A stretch of 42,222 nucleotides of DNA from Sulfurospirillaceae bacterium (GTDB taxonomy: Bacteria; Campylobacterota; Campylobacteria; Campylobacterales; Sulfurospirillaceae), in contig JAQUVE010000008.1 in assembly GCA_028693565.1 (NCBI GenBank), positions 1 through 42,222 on the forward strand, read 5' to 3'. Below the pieces are notes generated by a model, which had not been told where the DNA came from, ran no database searches, and was given only the letters and a program-made list of their open reading frames with translations. The translations under genes and the position numbers were made by a program. Shown piece by piece: positions 1 to 9,140 of the stretch; position 1 is the stretch's first letter, and each line of letters begins with the position of its first letter.

Positions 1-1
1 T

Positions 2-115
2 AAAGCAACAACGATTGGTGGCTTTTTAACAAAGCTCAAACTTTTCATCACCGCTTATGCTATCAATTGCTTTTTGAAGCTTGGTGATGACAAAAAAGCT
101 TTACTGTTTAACTAG
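2..115 (+). CDS. 3' end of an unidentified CDS entering from the left edge
   Basis: Open frame from the window edge (KATTIGGFLTKLKLFITAYAINCFLKLGDDKKALLFN*), TAG at 113-115, convergent with the next gene. Too short to identify. Confidence 0.35.
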   Translation, partial: KATTIGGFLTKLKLFITAYAINCFLKLGDDKKALLFN

Positions 116-124
116 CAGTTTGAG

Positions 125-529
125 TTAAATAAATCCTTTGTAATTTTTGATAAACTGTTTTATGCCCTCTTGTGCAAAAAAAGCTTCATCCCAAAGTTTA
201 TGGTCAATAATATTAAAGTATTGTTCTTTAAGTACATAGACTTCGATAGGAATACTTTGGTGGTCTTCCAACAAAGCTTCCAGGCTTCTACGTTCATAAA
301 AGATGCCCTCAAACTCATCTAAAATTTTCATATCTTCATCGATTATATCGAAATAAACAACGCCTTGAACACTTTCATCAGCTGGAAAAATTACAGGATA
401 AACATCATTGAGAACACACCGTCGTGCATAGCCATTGAGTGTTGCTTTGCGTGAGTGATACTCTCCTTTGACCAGCTTCTCCCAAACATCATTGAACATT
501 AAAGAACCATAGGTTAATAAATTTGCCAT
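125..529 (-). CDS. gamma-glutamylcyclotransferase-like (AIG2/GGCT) family protein
   Basis: MANLLTYGSLMF start and AIG2-like layout (YGSL ... GVVYFDIIDEDMKILDEFEG). Start moved to the ATG at 529 because AAAGGAGATAAG precedes it. Confidence 0.75.
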   Translation of the reverse strand: MANLLTYGSLMFNDVWEKLVKGEYHSRKATLNGYARRCVLNDVYPVIFPADESVQGVVYFDIIDEDMKILDEFEGIFYERRSLEALLEDHQSIPIEVYVLKEQYFNIIDHKLWDEAFFAQEGIKQFIKNYKGFI

Positions 530-632
530 CTTATCTCCTTTGATAAAATAATAGCACGCTTTTGGGTTCATGAGATGTTTAAAAATAGACCAAAATGGTA
601 TAATAAAGCACTAAGACTTTAAGGAAGTGCGC

Positions 633-1088
633 ATGGAGATGAAACGTACAAGCAATGCAGATATCCATTTTCAGATTTTGACTCAACACCTTGATCAAGA
701 ACTCAATGCACGTTACGGTGCGCTTCAAAGTAGCTATGATAAACATAATGTGATCGTTCCCATAGAGACAGCATTGGTAGGCTTTGATGAAACAATGCCC
801 GTTGCATGTGGGTGTTTTAAAGTGATTGATGATAAAACTGTAGAGATTAAGAGAATGTTTGTTTTATCTGAATATCGCAGACAAGGCATTTCAACACAGA
901 TGTTACATGCGCTAGAACAATGGGCCATTTCTTTAGGCTATTGTATGGCACGCCTTGAAACAGGGAAAAGACAACCAGAGGCGATTGGGTTGTATCAAAA
1001 ATATGGCTATGAGATTATTGATAATTTTGAGCCTTATAGGGGTATTGACAATAGCGTATGTATGCAAAAAACATTAAGGAGCGAATGA
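633..1088 (+). CDS. GNAT family N-acetyltransferase
   Basis: VEIKRMFVLSEYRRQGISTQMLHALEQWA ... GLYQKYGYEII is a GNAT acetyl-CoA-binding core. ATG at 633 follows AAGGA. Confidence 0.85.
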   Translation: MEMKRTSNADIHFQILTQHLDQELNARYGALQSSYDKHNVIVPIETALVGFDETMPVACGCFKVIDDKTVEIKRMFVLSEYRRQGISTQMLHALEQWAISLGYCMARLETGKRQPEAIGLYQKYGYEIIDNFEPYRGIDNSVCMQKTLRSE

Positions 1089-1540
1089 TGGCGCAGTGTA
1101 GTATTGATACTCCTTTGGGACGAGTGATCGCTACGTCGGATGAGGTAGGTATATGCGCACTTGATTTTGACACTACAGTGTTAGTTAAAGAAGAGAGTGA
1201 TAAACATCTTGAACAACTTAAGCATGAATTGAAAGAGTATTTTTTAGGTAAGCGCACTACATTTGAAGTGAGCATCCATCCTACAGGTACACTGTTTCAA
1301 TTAAGTGTTTGGAATGTTTTATGTACGATTCCTTATGGGCATACCATTTCGTACAGTGAAGAGGCAAAACTGTTAAACCATCCTAAAGCAACACGAGCCG
1401 TTGCTAATGCCAATGGGAAAAATCCACTTCCTATTATTATTCCATGTCATAGAGTCATTGCTAAAGATCACAGCTTGGGTGGATATAGCGGTGGATTGTG
1501 GCGCAAAGAGATACTTCTTGATTTAGAAAAGCAACGATGA
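1085..1540 (+). CDS. ogt: methylated-DNA--[protein]-cysteine S-methyltransferase
   Basis: Active-site IPCHRVIAKD and the G-GGYSGGLWRKE C-terminus. Confidence 0.93.
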   Translation: MMAQCSIDTPLGRVIATSDEVGICALDFDTTVLVKEESDKHLEQLKHELKEYFLGKRTTFEVSIHPTGTLFQLSVWNVLCTIPYGHTISYSEEAKLLNHPKATRAVANANGKNPLPIIIPCHRVIAKDHSLGGYSGGLWRKEILLDLEKQR

Positions 1541-2715
1541 AAGTAGTGATAACGATAGATTCATTTAAAGGTTGTCTTAGCTCTTATGCTCTTTCAGAGT
1601 GTGTGAGAGAAGGTATCAAAGCCGTCTATCCTAATGCTGTTATTAAGGCGTTTGAAGTGGCCGATGGAGGCGAGGGAACCGTACAGGCAATGGTCAATAA
1701 TACCCATGGAAAAATCGTTACGTGTAAAGTGCATGATCCCTTAATGAACCTTATAGATGCACAGTATGGTATTTTAGGTGATGGCAAAACTGCTATCATT
1801 GAGATGGCCGCGGCCGCGGGACTTCCTCTCGTTCCTCCACACCTACGTAATCCAAGAATTGCAACAACTTTTGGCGTAGGTGAACTCATCAAAGATGCTT
1901 TGGAAAAAGGGTGTCGAGATTTTATCGTAGGCATTGGTGGCAGTGCGACCAATGATGCGGGACTTGGGATGTTACAAGCTTTAGGATTTCATTTTTTGGA
2001 TGATATGGGCAAGGATGTTGGTTTAGGCGGTGACGCCTTGGGTAATATTGTACGCATTGAGGGTGCGATGGCACTTTCTGCTCTCAAAGAGAGTCGTTTT
2101 ACCATCGCATGTGACGTTGATAATCCGATGTATGGTGAGCGAGGTGCAGCACATATCTATGGCAAACAAAAAGGTGCAAATAGTGAAGATGTACTTATCT
2201 TAGATGCCAATGTTAAACATTTTACAGAGGTGATTGAACAGCAATTGCATAAAAATGTCGCTCACATAGCAGGTTCTGGTGCCGCAGGTGCTTTGGGTGG
2301 CGGTTTTCTAGCCTTTTTAAATGCAACACTGCAACCAGGCATTGATATTATCTTAGATACCATTCATTTTGAAGAACACATCAAAGATGCTCAGTTTGTC
2401 ATAACAGGTGAAGGAAAAATCGACGCACAATCAGCGATGGGAAAAGTCATCAGTGGGATTGCCAAACGATGTATAAAGCACGAAGTTCCTCTTTTGGCTT
2501 TTGCAGGGCATGTTGAACAGAGTGCTAAAGCCTTGCATACGTATGGCGTTACGGCACTTTTTTCAATCATTCATGCTCCGATAAGTCTTGAAGAAGCGAT
2601 GTGTGAAGATACAACAAAAGTTTTAATGAAACAAGCTGTTGAAGAGGTTTTTAGAGTGATCAAAGTAGCTTCTCTAAAAAACAATCCAGTGTTAGAGTGT
2701 AAAGAATCAAAATAA
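1537..2715 (+). CDS. glycerate kinase (GarK/GlxK type)
   Basis: IDSFKGCLSSYALSECVREG ... VADGGEGTVQAM ... GIGGSATNDAGLGMLQALG; ATGA overlap with the upstream gene. Confidence 0.92.
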   Translation: MKVVITIDSFKGCLSSYALSECVREGIKAVYPNAVIKAFEVADGGEGTVQAMVNNTHGKIVTCKVHDPLMNLIDAQYGILGDGKTAIIEMAAAAGLPLVPPHLRNPRIATTFGVGELIKDALEKGCRDFIVGIGGSATNDAGLGMLQALGFHFLDDMGKDVGLGGDALGNIVRIEGAMALSALKESRFTIACDVDNPMYGERGAAHIYGKQKGANSEDVLILDANVKHFTEVIEQQLHKNVAHIAGSGAAGALGGGFLAFLNATLQPGIDIILDTIHFEEHIKDAQFVITGEGKIDAQSAMGKVISGIAKRCIKHEVPLLAFAGHVEQSAKALHTYGVTALFSIIHAPISLEEAMCEDTTKVLMKQAVEEVFRVIKVASLKNNPVLECKESK

Positions 2716-2726
2716 GAAAGAATTTA

Positions 2727-4058
2727 ATGAAACATTCAGAACTGGTTAAAATAACCGAATACCTCCAGCAATTTAAAAAAATATCCTCCATCTCACGTGC
2801 AGATGATAATGTGCTTAAAATCTATTTTGAGCGAGGCTTACCTTTGTTTGTGGATTTGAGCCGTAATGATTCGTATGTTTTTATCAAAGAAGATTTTAAA
2901 CGCTCTAAACTTTATAATGCTCCCTTTGATGTTATTCTCTCAAAGCGTTTTGCCAACAGTGCTTTAGAAGTGGTTGAAGTAGAGGCGGGCAACCGCATTT
3001 TACGTTTGCGTGCTTTGGCAAGTTCTAGTTATAAAGCGCAACGTACCATCTTACAACTTGAATTTACAGGGCGCAACACCAATGCTATCATTTTAGATGA
3101 TGAAGGCATTGTATTAGAAGCACTTCGTCATATTGATGCAAGTGTTAGTTTTCGCAGTGTTAAAGTAGGTGAGCCTCTAGTTGCATTGCCTCCACGAGAA
3201 CTTAAAGAAAAGTCTTTTGAGATGCAAGGATGCATTGAAGAGCATCTAGCATTGGCCTATCAAAAACGTTTGCAAGTGAGGCTTACAGATAGTAAAACAC
3301 AAAAAATAGCCCTTATTAGCAAGAAGATAGAGAAACTTATAGCACATATCAACATATTGGAAAATGAGGCTGAACTTTATGTCCAGAGTGATATCGCTAA
3401 TCATCACGGTACGCTAGTGCTTGCTAATTTACAGCATATCAAGGGATACCAAGAGTCTGTAAATATAGTGGATTTTGAAGGTAATGACATTGAAATTCCA
3501 TTGCCCAAAGAGGCACAAACCCCTCAAATGGCGGCCAATATACTTTTTAAAAAGTCTAAAAAGTTACGCCAAAAAGCGCTTTCTGTGCATCGACAAAAAG
3601 AAAATTTAGAGGAGAAAAAGCTCTTTTTAGAACGCTTGTGTGAAATGGTGCACAGTTGTGTCGATGAGGAAGAACTTAATATCTTCGTGCCAAAACAACG
3701 TCAAAGTAAACAAAAAAATGATGATAGTTTGTATTATGAAACCTTTTTTCTTGAGGGCTATAAAATTATGCTTGGCAAAAATGAAAAAGGTAATATCACC
3801 TTACTCAAAGAAGCCAAAAAAAGTGATATTTGGTTACACATCAAAGAAATGCCTTCAGCTCATGTTATCATTAGGACGGAAAAACAAAATATTCCCGAAC
3901 CCGTTTTACTTTTTGCCGCAAAGCTATGCGTAAATTTTAGCGTCTCTCAAAAAGGTGGCTATTTGGTCGATTATACTCCACGTAAAAACGTTAAACCTTT
4001 TGATGGAGCGAATGTTGCTTATGAAGTGTATCAAACACTGAAAATTTATAAAGAGTAG
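2727..4058 (+). CDS. NFACT family (RqcH/Tae2/fibronectin-binding-like) protein
   Basis: N-terminal NFACT-N-like region (LQLEFTGRNTNAIILDDEG), coiled coil, and NFACT-R-like C-terminus (DIWLHIKEMPSAHVIIRTE ... VDYTPRKNVKP). Confidence 0.85.
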   Translation: MKHSELVKITEYLQQFKKISSISRADDNVLKIYFERGLPLFVDLSRNDSYVFIKEDFKRSKLYNAPFDVILSKRFANSALEVVEVEAGNRILRLRALASSSYKAQRTILQLEFTGRNTNAIILDDEGIVLEALRHIDASVSFRSVKVGEPLVALPPRELKEKSFEMQGCIEEHLALAYQKRLQVRLTDSKTQKIALISKKIEKLIAHINILENEAELYVQSDIANHHGTLVLANLQHIKGYQESVNIVDFEGNDIEIPLPKEAQTPQMAANILFKKSKKLRQKALSVHRQKENLEEKKLFLERLCEMVHSCVDEEELNIFVPKQRQSKQKNDDSLYYETFFLEGYKIMLGKNEKGNITLLKEAKKSDIWLHIKEMPSAHVIIRTEKQNIPEPVLLFAAKLCVNFSVSQKGGYLVDYTPRKNVKPFDGANVAYEVYQTLKIYKE

Positions 4059-4069
4059 CGACGTATTTC

Positions 4070-4140
4070 TGGCTTTCAAGAGCCAAGCTTTAGCGCCTAG
4101 AGCAACGTAGCTTTTTGGGCTTTGCCTAAGAAGCGTGTAA
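4070..4140 (+). repeat. intergenic two-hairpin repeat, copy A
   Basis: Hairpin 1 4070-4075/4080-4085; hairpin 2 4110-4120/4124-4134 (11 bp, TTT loop). Aligns without gaps to copy B (6443-6513). Confidence 0.8.
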
Positions 4141-4160
4141 AGATGAAAAAGGAGCCTCTC

Positions 4161-4481
4161 ATGCCCGTTGGTCCTATTGGTAGTGTGATTTATGCCAATC
4201 AACTCACGACACTTCAAGCTTCCAAACAAGGTGATTATCAAAATAGAGTTGACATACAAAATGCTGCTGCGGCAGCTTTACTTAACGAAAAAGAAGATGA
4301 AATTCAAGAGGTGAGGCCCACTGAGGAAACGTATCGTATTGATCCTGAAAATGAACATGAAAAACAAAAGCGTGATGAAGAGAGTGGCGAAAAAGAAGAA
4401 GAGATACGTCAAGAAAAGCATGCGCATACGCAAGACGATGAAGAACCTACCCATTTAGGCTTACTAGACATTAAAGCTTAA
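4161..4481 (+). CDS. small highly charged hypothetical protein
   Basis: ATG at 4161 has AAAGGAG upstream; MPVGPIGSVIYANQLTTLQ then a Glu/Lys-rich tail. Confidence 0.7.
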   Translation: MPVGPIGSVIYANQLTTLQASKQGDYQNRVDIQNAAAAALLNEKEDEIQEVRPTEETYRIDPENEHEKQKRDEESGEKEEEIRQEKHAHTQDDEEPTHLGLLDIKA

Positions 4482-4530
4482 ACTCACATTTGCTTTGCTA
4501 TTATTTTAAAAATTACATGAAGAGTAAAGC

Positions 4531-5295
4531 ATGAACCTCAAAGCACTAATTGAATCCAATAAACAACGTGTCCTCACTGGTCTTGCCATGATTGCATTTG
4601 CTGCGGTTGTCGCCTTTTTAGACAATGGTTTTCTTACATGGGCCATTTTAGGAGTGATGTATCTTTTTGCATTTTATGAATCTATGAATCTTTTTGGTGT
4701 TAAAGACAATAAACTTTTTGTCTATGCGGTCGCATTGTGGCTTTGCGCTTATGTTTACCCAAATCCAGATGATTTAATTTATTTAATGCTTATCATCTCT
4801 TTAGCCATTATGGCGTATACAAAACAGATCAATTATGCCATGCTTGCGCCACTTTTGTATCCTTCTATTCCGATGCTCTTTATGTATACGTTATACCATG
4901 ATTTTGGCATGAATATTTTATTGTGGCTGGTGATCGTAGTAGCACTGACTGACACAGGGGCTTACTTTGTAGGTAAAAGTATCGGTAAAACACCTTTTTC
5001 TCCCACGTCACCCAATAAAACGCTAGAAGGGGTTTTAGGTGGAGTCATTATCGCTAGTATTGCTGGGTTTTTAGTCGGCAATTTTTTCGTTTCTGTATGG
5101 CTTGCTCTTTTCATCTCTGTGATTGTTTCGGTCACTTCAGTTTTTGGTGATTTATTTGAGAGTTTACTCAAACGAGAAGCGGATGTTAAAGATAGTGGTA
5201 CTCTTTTCCCTGGTCATGGAGGGATGTTAGATCGTTTGGATGGTTATTTATTTAGTGTGATTGTGATGGTTATCTTACTTAGAGGGCTTGCTTAA
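4531..5295 (+). CDS. cdsA: phosphatidate cytidylyltransferase
   Basis: Polytopic; C-terminal signature SVFGDLFESLLKREADVKDSGTLFPGHGGMLDRLDGYLF. Confidence 0.95.
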   Translation: MNLKALIESNKQRVLTGLAMIAFAAVVAFLDNGFLTWAILGVMYLFAFYESMNLFGVKDNKLFVYAVALWLCAYVYPNPDDLIYLMLIISLAIMAYTKQINYAMLAPLLYPSIPMLFMYTLYHDFGMNILLWLVIVVALTDTGAYFVGKSIGKTPFSPTSPNKTLEGVLGGVIIASIAGFLVGNFFVSVWLALFISVIVSVTSVFGDLFESLLKREADVKDSGTLFPGHGGMLDRLDGYLFSVIVMVILLRGLA

Positions 5296-6366
5296 GTGGT
5301 CATACTTGGTAGTACTGGCTCAATTGGAGTCAATGCTTTAGCGATTGCAAAACGGTTTAATCTGCATGTGGAAGCATTGGTAGCAGGTAAAAATATCGCT
5401 CTTTTAAATGAGCAAATTAAAGCATTTAATCCCACATGTGTTTGTATTGCGGATGAAGCAGATAAATCCTTGGTTAATCATAACCGTGTTTATGTTGGCA
5501 ACGCAGGTATTTTAGAGATTCTTAATCGCTCAATGAGTGATATTGTCGTGAATGCACTTGTAGGCTTTGTTGGGCTTGCTCCAAGCATTGAGACTTTAAG
5601 GTTGGGTAAGCGTTTGGCCCTTGCTAATAAAGAGTCTTTAGTCGTTGCTGGCCATCTGCTTGATACTTCTAAAATCATTCCTATCGATAGCGAGCATTTT
5701 GGTTTATGGTATCTCTTAAATGGACGTGCTGTAACGGGCATGACGATTACTGCGAGTGGAGGAGCTTTCCGTGATACACCACTAGAGCAACTCGCTCATA
5801 TGAGTCCTGCTGATGCTTTAAAGCATCCTAATTGGAACATGGGCTCTAAAATTACTATTGATAGCGCGACGATGACCAATAAACTTTTTGAACTTTTGGA
5901 AGCCAAATGGTTATTTGGGTGTGAAAAATTAGGCGCAATTATCGAGCCAAAGTCTATCATTCATGCTTTTGTGGAGTTTCAAGATGGAAGCACAACGGCG
6001 CATCTTGCTAATGCTGATATGAAATTGCCGATTGCTTATGCCCTTTTGGGTGAAGTAAAAGAGCGTATTTTGCCACATGTTGATTTGGCTTCCATAGGTG
6101 GATTTAATTTCTCGCCAATTTGTGAACAACGTTTTCCTATTTGGGAAATCAAAGATGATGTTTTAGCTAATCCTAAACGAGGTGTGGTTATAAATGCGGC
6201 AAATGAAGTGGCGCAAACACATTTTTTTCAAGGTAAAATCAATATTTTAGAGTTGGCGCAGTTAACTAAAAAGGCTTACCATCATTTTGAGGATACATTC
6301 CCACAAACTTTAGATGAAGTCTTTGAAATCGATAAAGAAGTACGGCACTATTGCTTATCGCTTTAG
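5296..6366 (+). CDS. dxr: 1-deoxy-D-xylulose-5-phosphate reductoisomerase
   Basis: VILGSTGSIGVNALAIA, ALANKESLVVAG, IPIDSEHFGLW, HPNWNMGSKITIDSATMTNK. GTG start directly abuts the cdsA stop. Confidence 0.95.
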   Translation: MVILGSTGSIGVNALAIAKRFNLHVEALVAGKNIALLNEQIKAFNPTCVCIADEADKSLVNHNRVYVGNAGILEILNRSMSDIVVNALVGFVGLAPSIETLRLGKRLALANKESLVVAGHLLDTSKIIPIDSEHFGLWYLLNGRAVTGMTITASGGAFRDTPLEQLAHMSPADALKHPNWNMGSKITIDSATMTNKLFELLEAKWLFGCEKLGAIIEPKSIIHAFVEFQDGSTTAHLANADMKLPIAYALLGEVKERILPHVDLASIGGFNFSPICEQRFPIWEIKDDVLANPKRGVVINAANEVAQTHFFQGKINILELAQLTKKAYHHFEDTFPQTLDEVFEIDKEVRHYCLSL

Positions 6367-6387
6367 CGTAGCTTTTTAGGCTTTGCC
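6359..6387 (+). repeat. partial/degenerate copy (C) of the intergenic repeat, overlapping the dxr stop codon
   Basis: CGCTTTAG-CGTAGCTTTTTAGGCTTTGCC shared with copies A and B; the right arm of hairpin 2 is degenerate. Confidence 0.65.
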
Positions 6388-6442
6388 GTGAGTTGTTATA
6401 AAATTGTAAAATAAAAAACTAGAGAGTGTCAGGGGAAGCTTC

Positions 6443-6513
6443 TGCCTCGAATGAGGCAAGCTTTAGTGCATAGCGCAGCGTAGCTTTTTAGGCTTTGCCT
6501 GGAAAGCGTGTAA
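6443..6513 (+). repeat. intergenic two-hairpin repeat, copy B
   Basis: Hairpin 1 6443-6448/6453-6458; hairpin 2 6483-6493/6497-6507 (TTT loop). Confidence 0.8.
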
Positions 6514-6535
6514 AAATTAAAACAAAGAGGTGTCA

Positions 6536-7786
6536 ATGTTACACAGTACAGACTATAACTTTAGGCTCAAAGACAGCATTATCGGGCTGCAGTTTTTGTT
6601 CGTTGCCTTTGGTGCATTAGTTTTGGTGCCCATTCTTACAGGCTTAAATCCTAATGTGGCGCTATTTACAGCAGGGCTTGGAACACTCATTTTCCAAGTG
6701 GTGACGCGTAAAGCCGTTCCACCCGTTTTTTTAGCATCATCATTTGCGTTTATTGCGCCGATTATTTATGGGGTAAAAACATGGGGAATTGCTGGAACGA
6801 TGAGTGGCCTTGTGGCAGCAGGGTTGTTTTATGTGTTATTGAGTGTATTGATCCAGCTTAAAGGCACAAATTTTTTACATGTTATGTTGCCACCGGTAGT
6901 AACAGGTCCTGTTATTATGACGATTGGGCTTATCCTCTCTCCCGTGGCAGTTAACATGGCGATGGGAAAAACAGGGGATGGCGCCATTGTATTAGTTCCT
7001 TTTACGCAAGCCATTACGATTTCTCTAATAGCGCTTGCTGCGACCATGTTGGCAACTTTAATGGGTAAAGGCGTGCTTCGTTTATTACCAATTATGTGTG
7101 GTATTGTTGCAGGATATATAGTCTCACTTGCTTTTGGGATTGTCAATTTTAGCTCTGTTACCAATGCTCCTTGGTTCGCAATGCCTGCTTTTAGTGCTCC
7201 AGAGTTTAACATGGAAGCGATTTTATATATTCTACCTATCGCCATTGCACCAGCGGTTGAGCATGTTGGTGATATTCTAGCCATTAGTAATGTGACTAAA
7301 AAAGATTATTTACAAAAACCAGGTCTTAAAATGACTCTTTTAGGCGATGGTTTAGCAACCAGTGCTGCTTCTTTGTTTGGCGGACCTCCTAATACAACTT
7401 ATTCTGAAGTGACGGGTGCTGTGACCATTACTAAAGCATTTAATCCTGCCATTATGACATGGGCTGCCATCTTTGCAATTGTTTTAGCGTTTGTTGGAAA
7501 ACTAGGAGGGTTGTTGGCTACGATTCCAGTCCCAGTTATGGGTGGTATTTTATTGCTTTTATTTGGAATTATTGCTTCTATTGGTATGGAAACGTTGATT
7601 AAAGGTAAAGTGGATATGGCAGATCCACGCAATATGATTATCGTCTCTATTATTTTAGTTTTTGCTATTGGTGGAATGACCTTTGACTTTGGTGGCACCA
7701 AATTTAGCGGTATTGGTTTAGGTGCTATTGTCGGTATTCTTCTCAATCTTGTTTTACCAAAAACACGCCACTTTGATGGCTATTAA
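6536..7786 (+). CDS. uracil/xanthine permease (NCS2 family)
   Basis: LKDSIIGLQFLFVAFGALVLVPILTGL ... PPVVTGPVIMTIGLILSPVAVNMA ... APAVEHVGDILAISNVT ... GGPPNTTYSEVTGAVTITKAFNP. Confidence 0.92.
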   Translation: MLHSTDYNFRLKDSIIGLQFLFVAFGALVLVPILTGLNPNVALFTAGLGTLIFQVVTRKAVPPVFLASSFAFIAPIIYGVKTWGIAGTMSGLVAAGLFYVLLSVLIQLKGTNFLHVMLPPVVTGPVIMTIGLILSPVAVNMAMGKTGDGAIVLVPFTQAITISLIALAATMLATLMGKGVLRLLPIMCGIVAGYIVSLAFGIVNFSSVTNAPWFAMPAFSAPEFNMEAILYILPIAIAPAVEHVGDILAISNVTKKDYLQKPGLKMTLLGDGLATSAASLFGGPPNTTYSEVTGAVTITKAFNPAIMTWAAIFAIVLAFVGKLGGLLATIPVPVMGGILLLLFGIIASIGMETLIKGKVDMADPRNMIIVSIILVFAIGGMTFDFGGTKFSGIGLGAIVGILLNLVLPKTRHFDGY

Positions 7787-7798
7787 TAAGGAAGCGCT

Positions 7799-9127
7799 AT
7801 GGAGTTTTTAGAACAAATTGTCTCATCTCTCTCTTCAATTGTATGGGGTCCACCAATGTTAATATTGTTGGTTGGAACAGGTATTTATCTTACAGTTATT
7901 CTTAAAGGAATGCAATTTTGGGCATTACCACACGCTTTAAAGCTTATCTTTCATAAAGAGAGTGATGGCGAAGGTGAAATCAGCCATTTTGCGGCATTGA
8001 TGACTGCACTTGCTGCAACGGTGGGTATCGGGAATATCGTCGGTGTCGCTACGGCGATTACGATGGGCGGACCTGGGGCTGTTTTTTGGATGTGGGTAAC
8101 AGGGCTTGTAGGTATGGCAACGAAGTATTCAGAAGCAGTACTTGCTGTTAAGTATCGTCAAAGAGGTCACCATGGGTATAAAGGTGGACCAATGTATTAC
8201 TTAACCTATGGTCTTAATATGCCAAAATTGGGTATGGCATTTGCAGTATTTACGGCACTTGCTGCTTTTGGTATTGGTAATATGACACAAGCCAATGCAG
8301 TAGCCTCTATTTTAGATTCACAAATGGCTATTCCAACGTGGGTAACAGGTTTAGTATTGTTAACATTAACAGCGTTGGTTATTTTAGGTGGTATTAAATC
8401 AATTGGCCGCTTCACCTCTTTCTTAGTGCCTTTTATGATTTTGATTTATGTCAGCGTGGCATTGATTATTTTAGTGATGAATTTGGATAAAATTGGCGGT
8501 GCATTTGGGCTTATTTTCCACTATGCCTTTAGCCCTATTGCAGCAGGTGGTGGATTTGTTGGTGCAACTATAGCGGCAGCGATTCGCTATGGTGTGGCAC
8601 GTGGAGTTTTTTCTAATGAATCTGGTCTTGGTTCAGCACCCATTGCCGCAGCAGCAGCTAAAACTAATGATCCCGTGCGTCAAGCATTGGTGAGTATGAC
8701 ACAAACATTTATTGATACATTGGTTGTTTGTACAATGACAGCGTTGATTATTTTAATTGGGCCGTTTTGGCAAGAAGGTGTAAGTCCAGGTATGCTAACG
8801 ATGCAAAGTTTTGCATTACATTTAGGTTCAATAGGCTCCATCGTTGTTGTTGTCTCAACAGTACTTTTTGCCTATTCCACGATTTTGGGTTGGAGTTATT
8901 ATGGCGAAAAAGCGTTTGAGTATATTGTGGGCGAGCGATACATTCGATTATATCGAGTTTTATTTATTGCGTTTGTCATGGTTGGGGCTATGATGAAGCT
9001 TGAATTTGTTTGGAATTTTTCAGATTTGATGAATGGTATGATGGCAATTCCTAATTTAATTGCTCTTTTATTGCTCTCCAAGGTCATTTCAACTGAGAGT
9101 GATCGTTATTTTAAAGCGTTAAAATAA
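7799..9127 (+). CDS. alanine/glycine:cation symporter (AGCS) family protein
   Basis: ATVGIGNIVGVATAITMGGPGAVFWMW ... GVARGVFSNESGLGSAPIAAAAAKT. Confidence 0.93.
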   Translation: MEFLEQIVSSLSSIVWGPPMLILLVGTGIYLTVILKGMQFWALPHALKLIFHKESDGEGEISHFAALMTALAATVGIGNIVGVATAITMGGPGAVFWMWVTGLVGMATKYSEAVLAVKYRQRGHHGYKGGPMYYLTYGLNMPKLGMAFAVFTALAAFGIGNMTQANAVASILDSQMAIPTWVTGLVLLTLTALVILGGIKSIGRFTSFLVPFMILIYVSVALIILVMNLDKIGGAFGLIFHYAFSPIAAGGGFVGATIAAAIRYGVARGVFSNESGLGSAPIAAAAAKTNDPVRQALVSMTQTFIDTLVVCTMTALIILIGPFWQEGVSPGMLTMQSFALHLGSIGSIVVVVSTVLFAYSTILGWSYYGEKAFEYIVGERYIRLYRVLFIAFVMVGAMMKLEFVWNFSDLMNGMMAIPNLIALLLLSKVISTESDRYFKALK

Positions 9128-9140
9128 GTAATAAAAAAAG

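Noticed and set aside
6829-7746. Minus-strand ORFs of 151 and 115 aa
   Set aside because: Antisense to the NCS2 permease; low-complexity shadow ORFs with no RBS or family signature.
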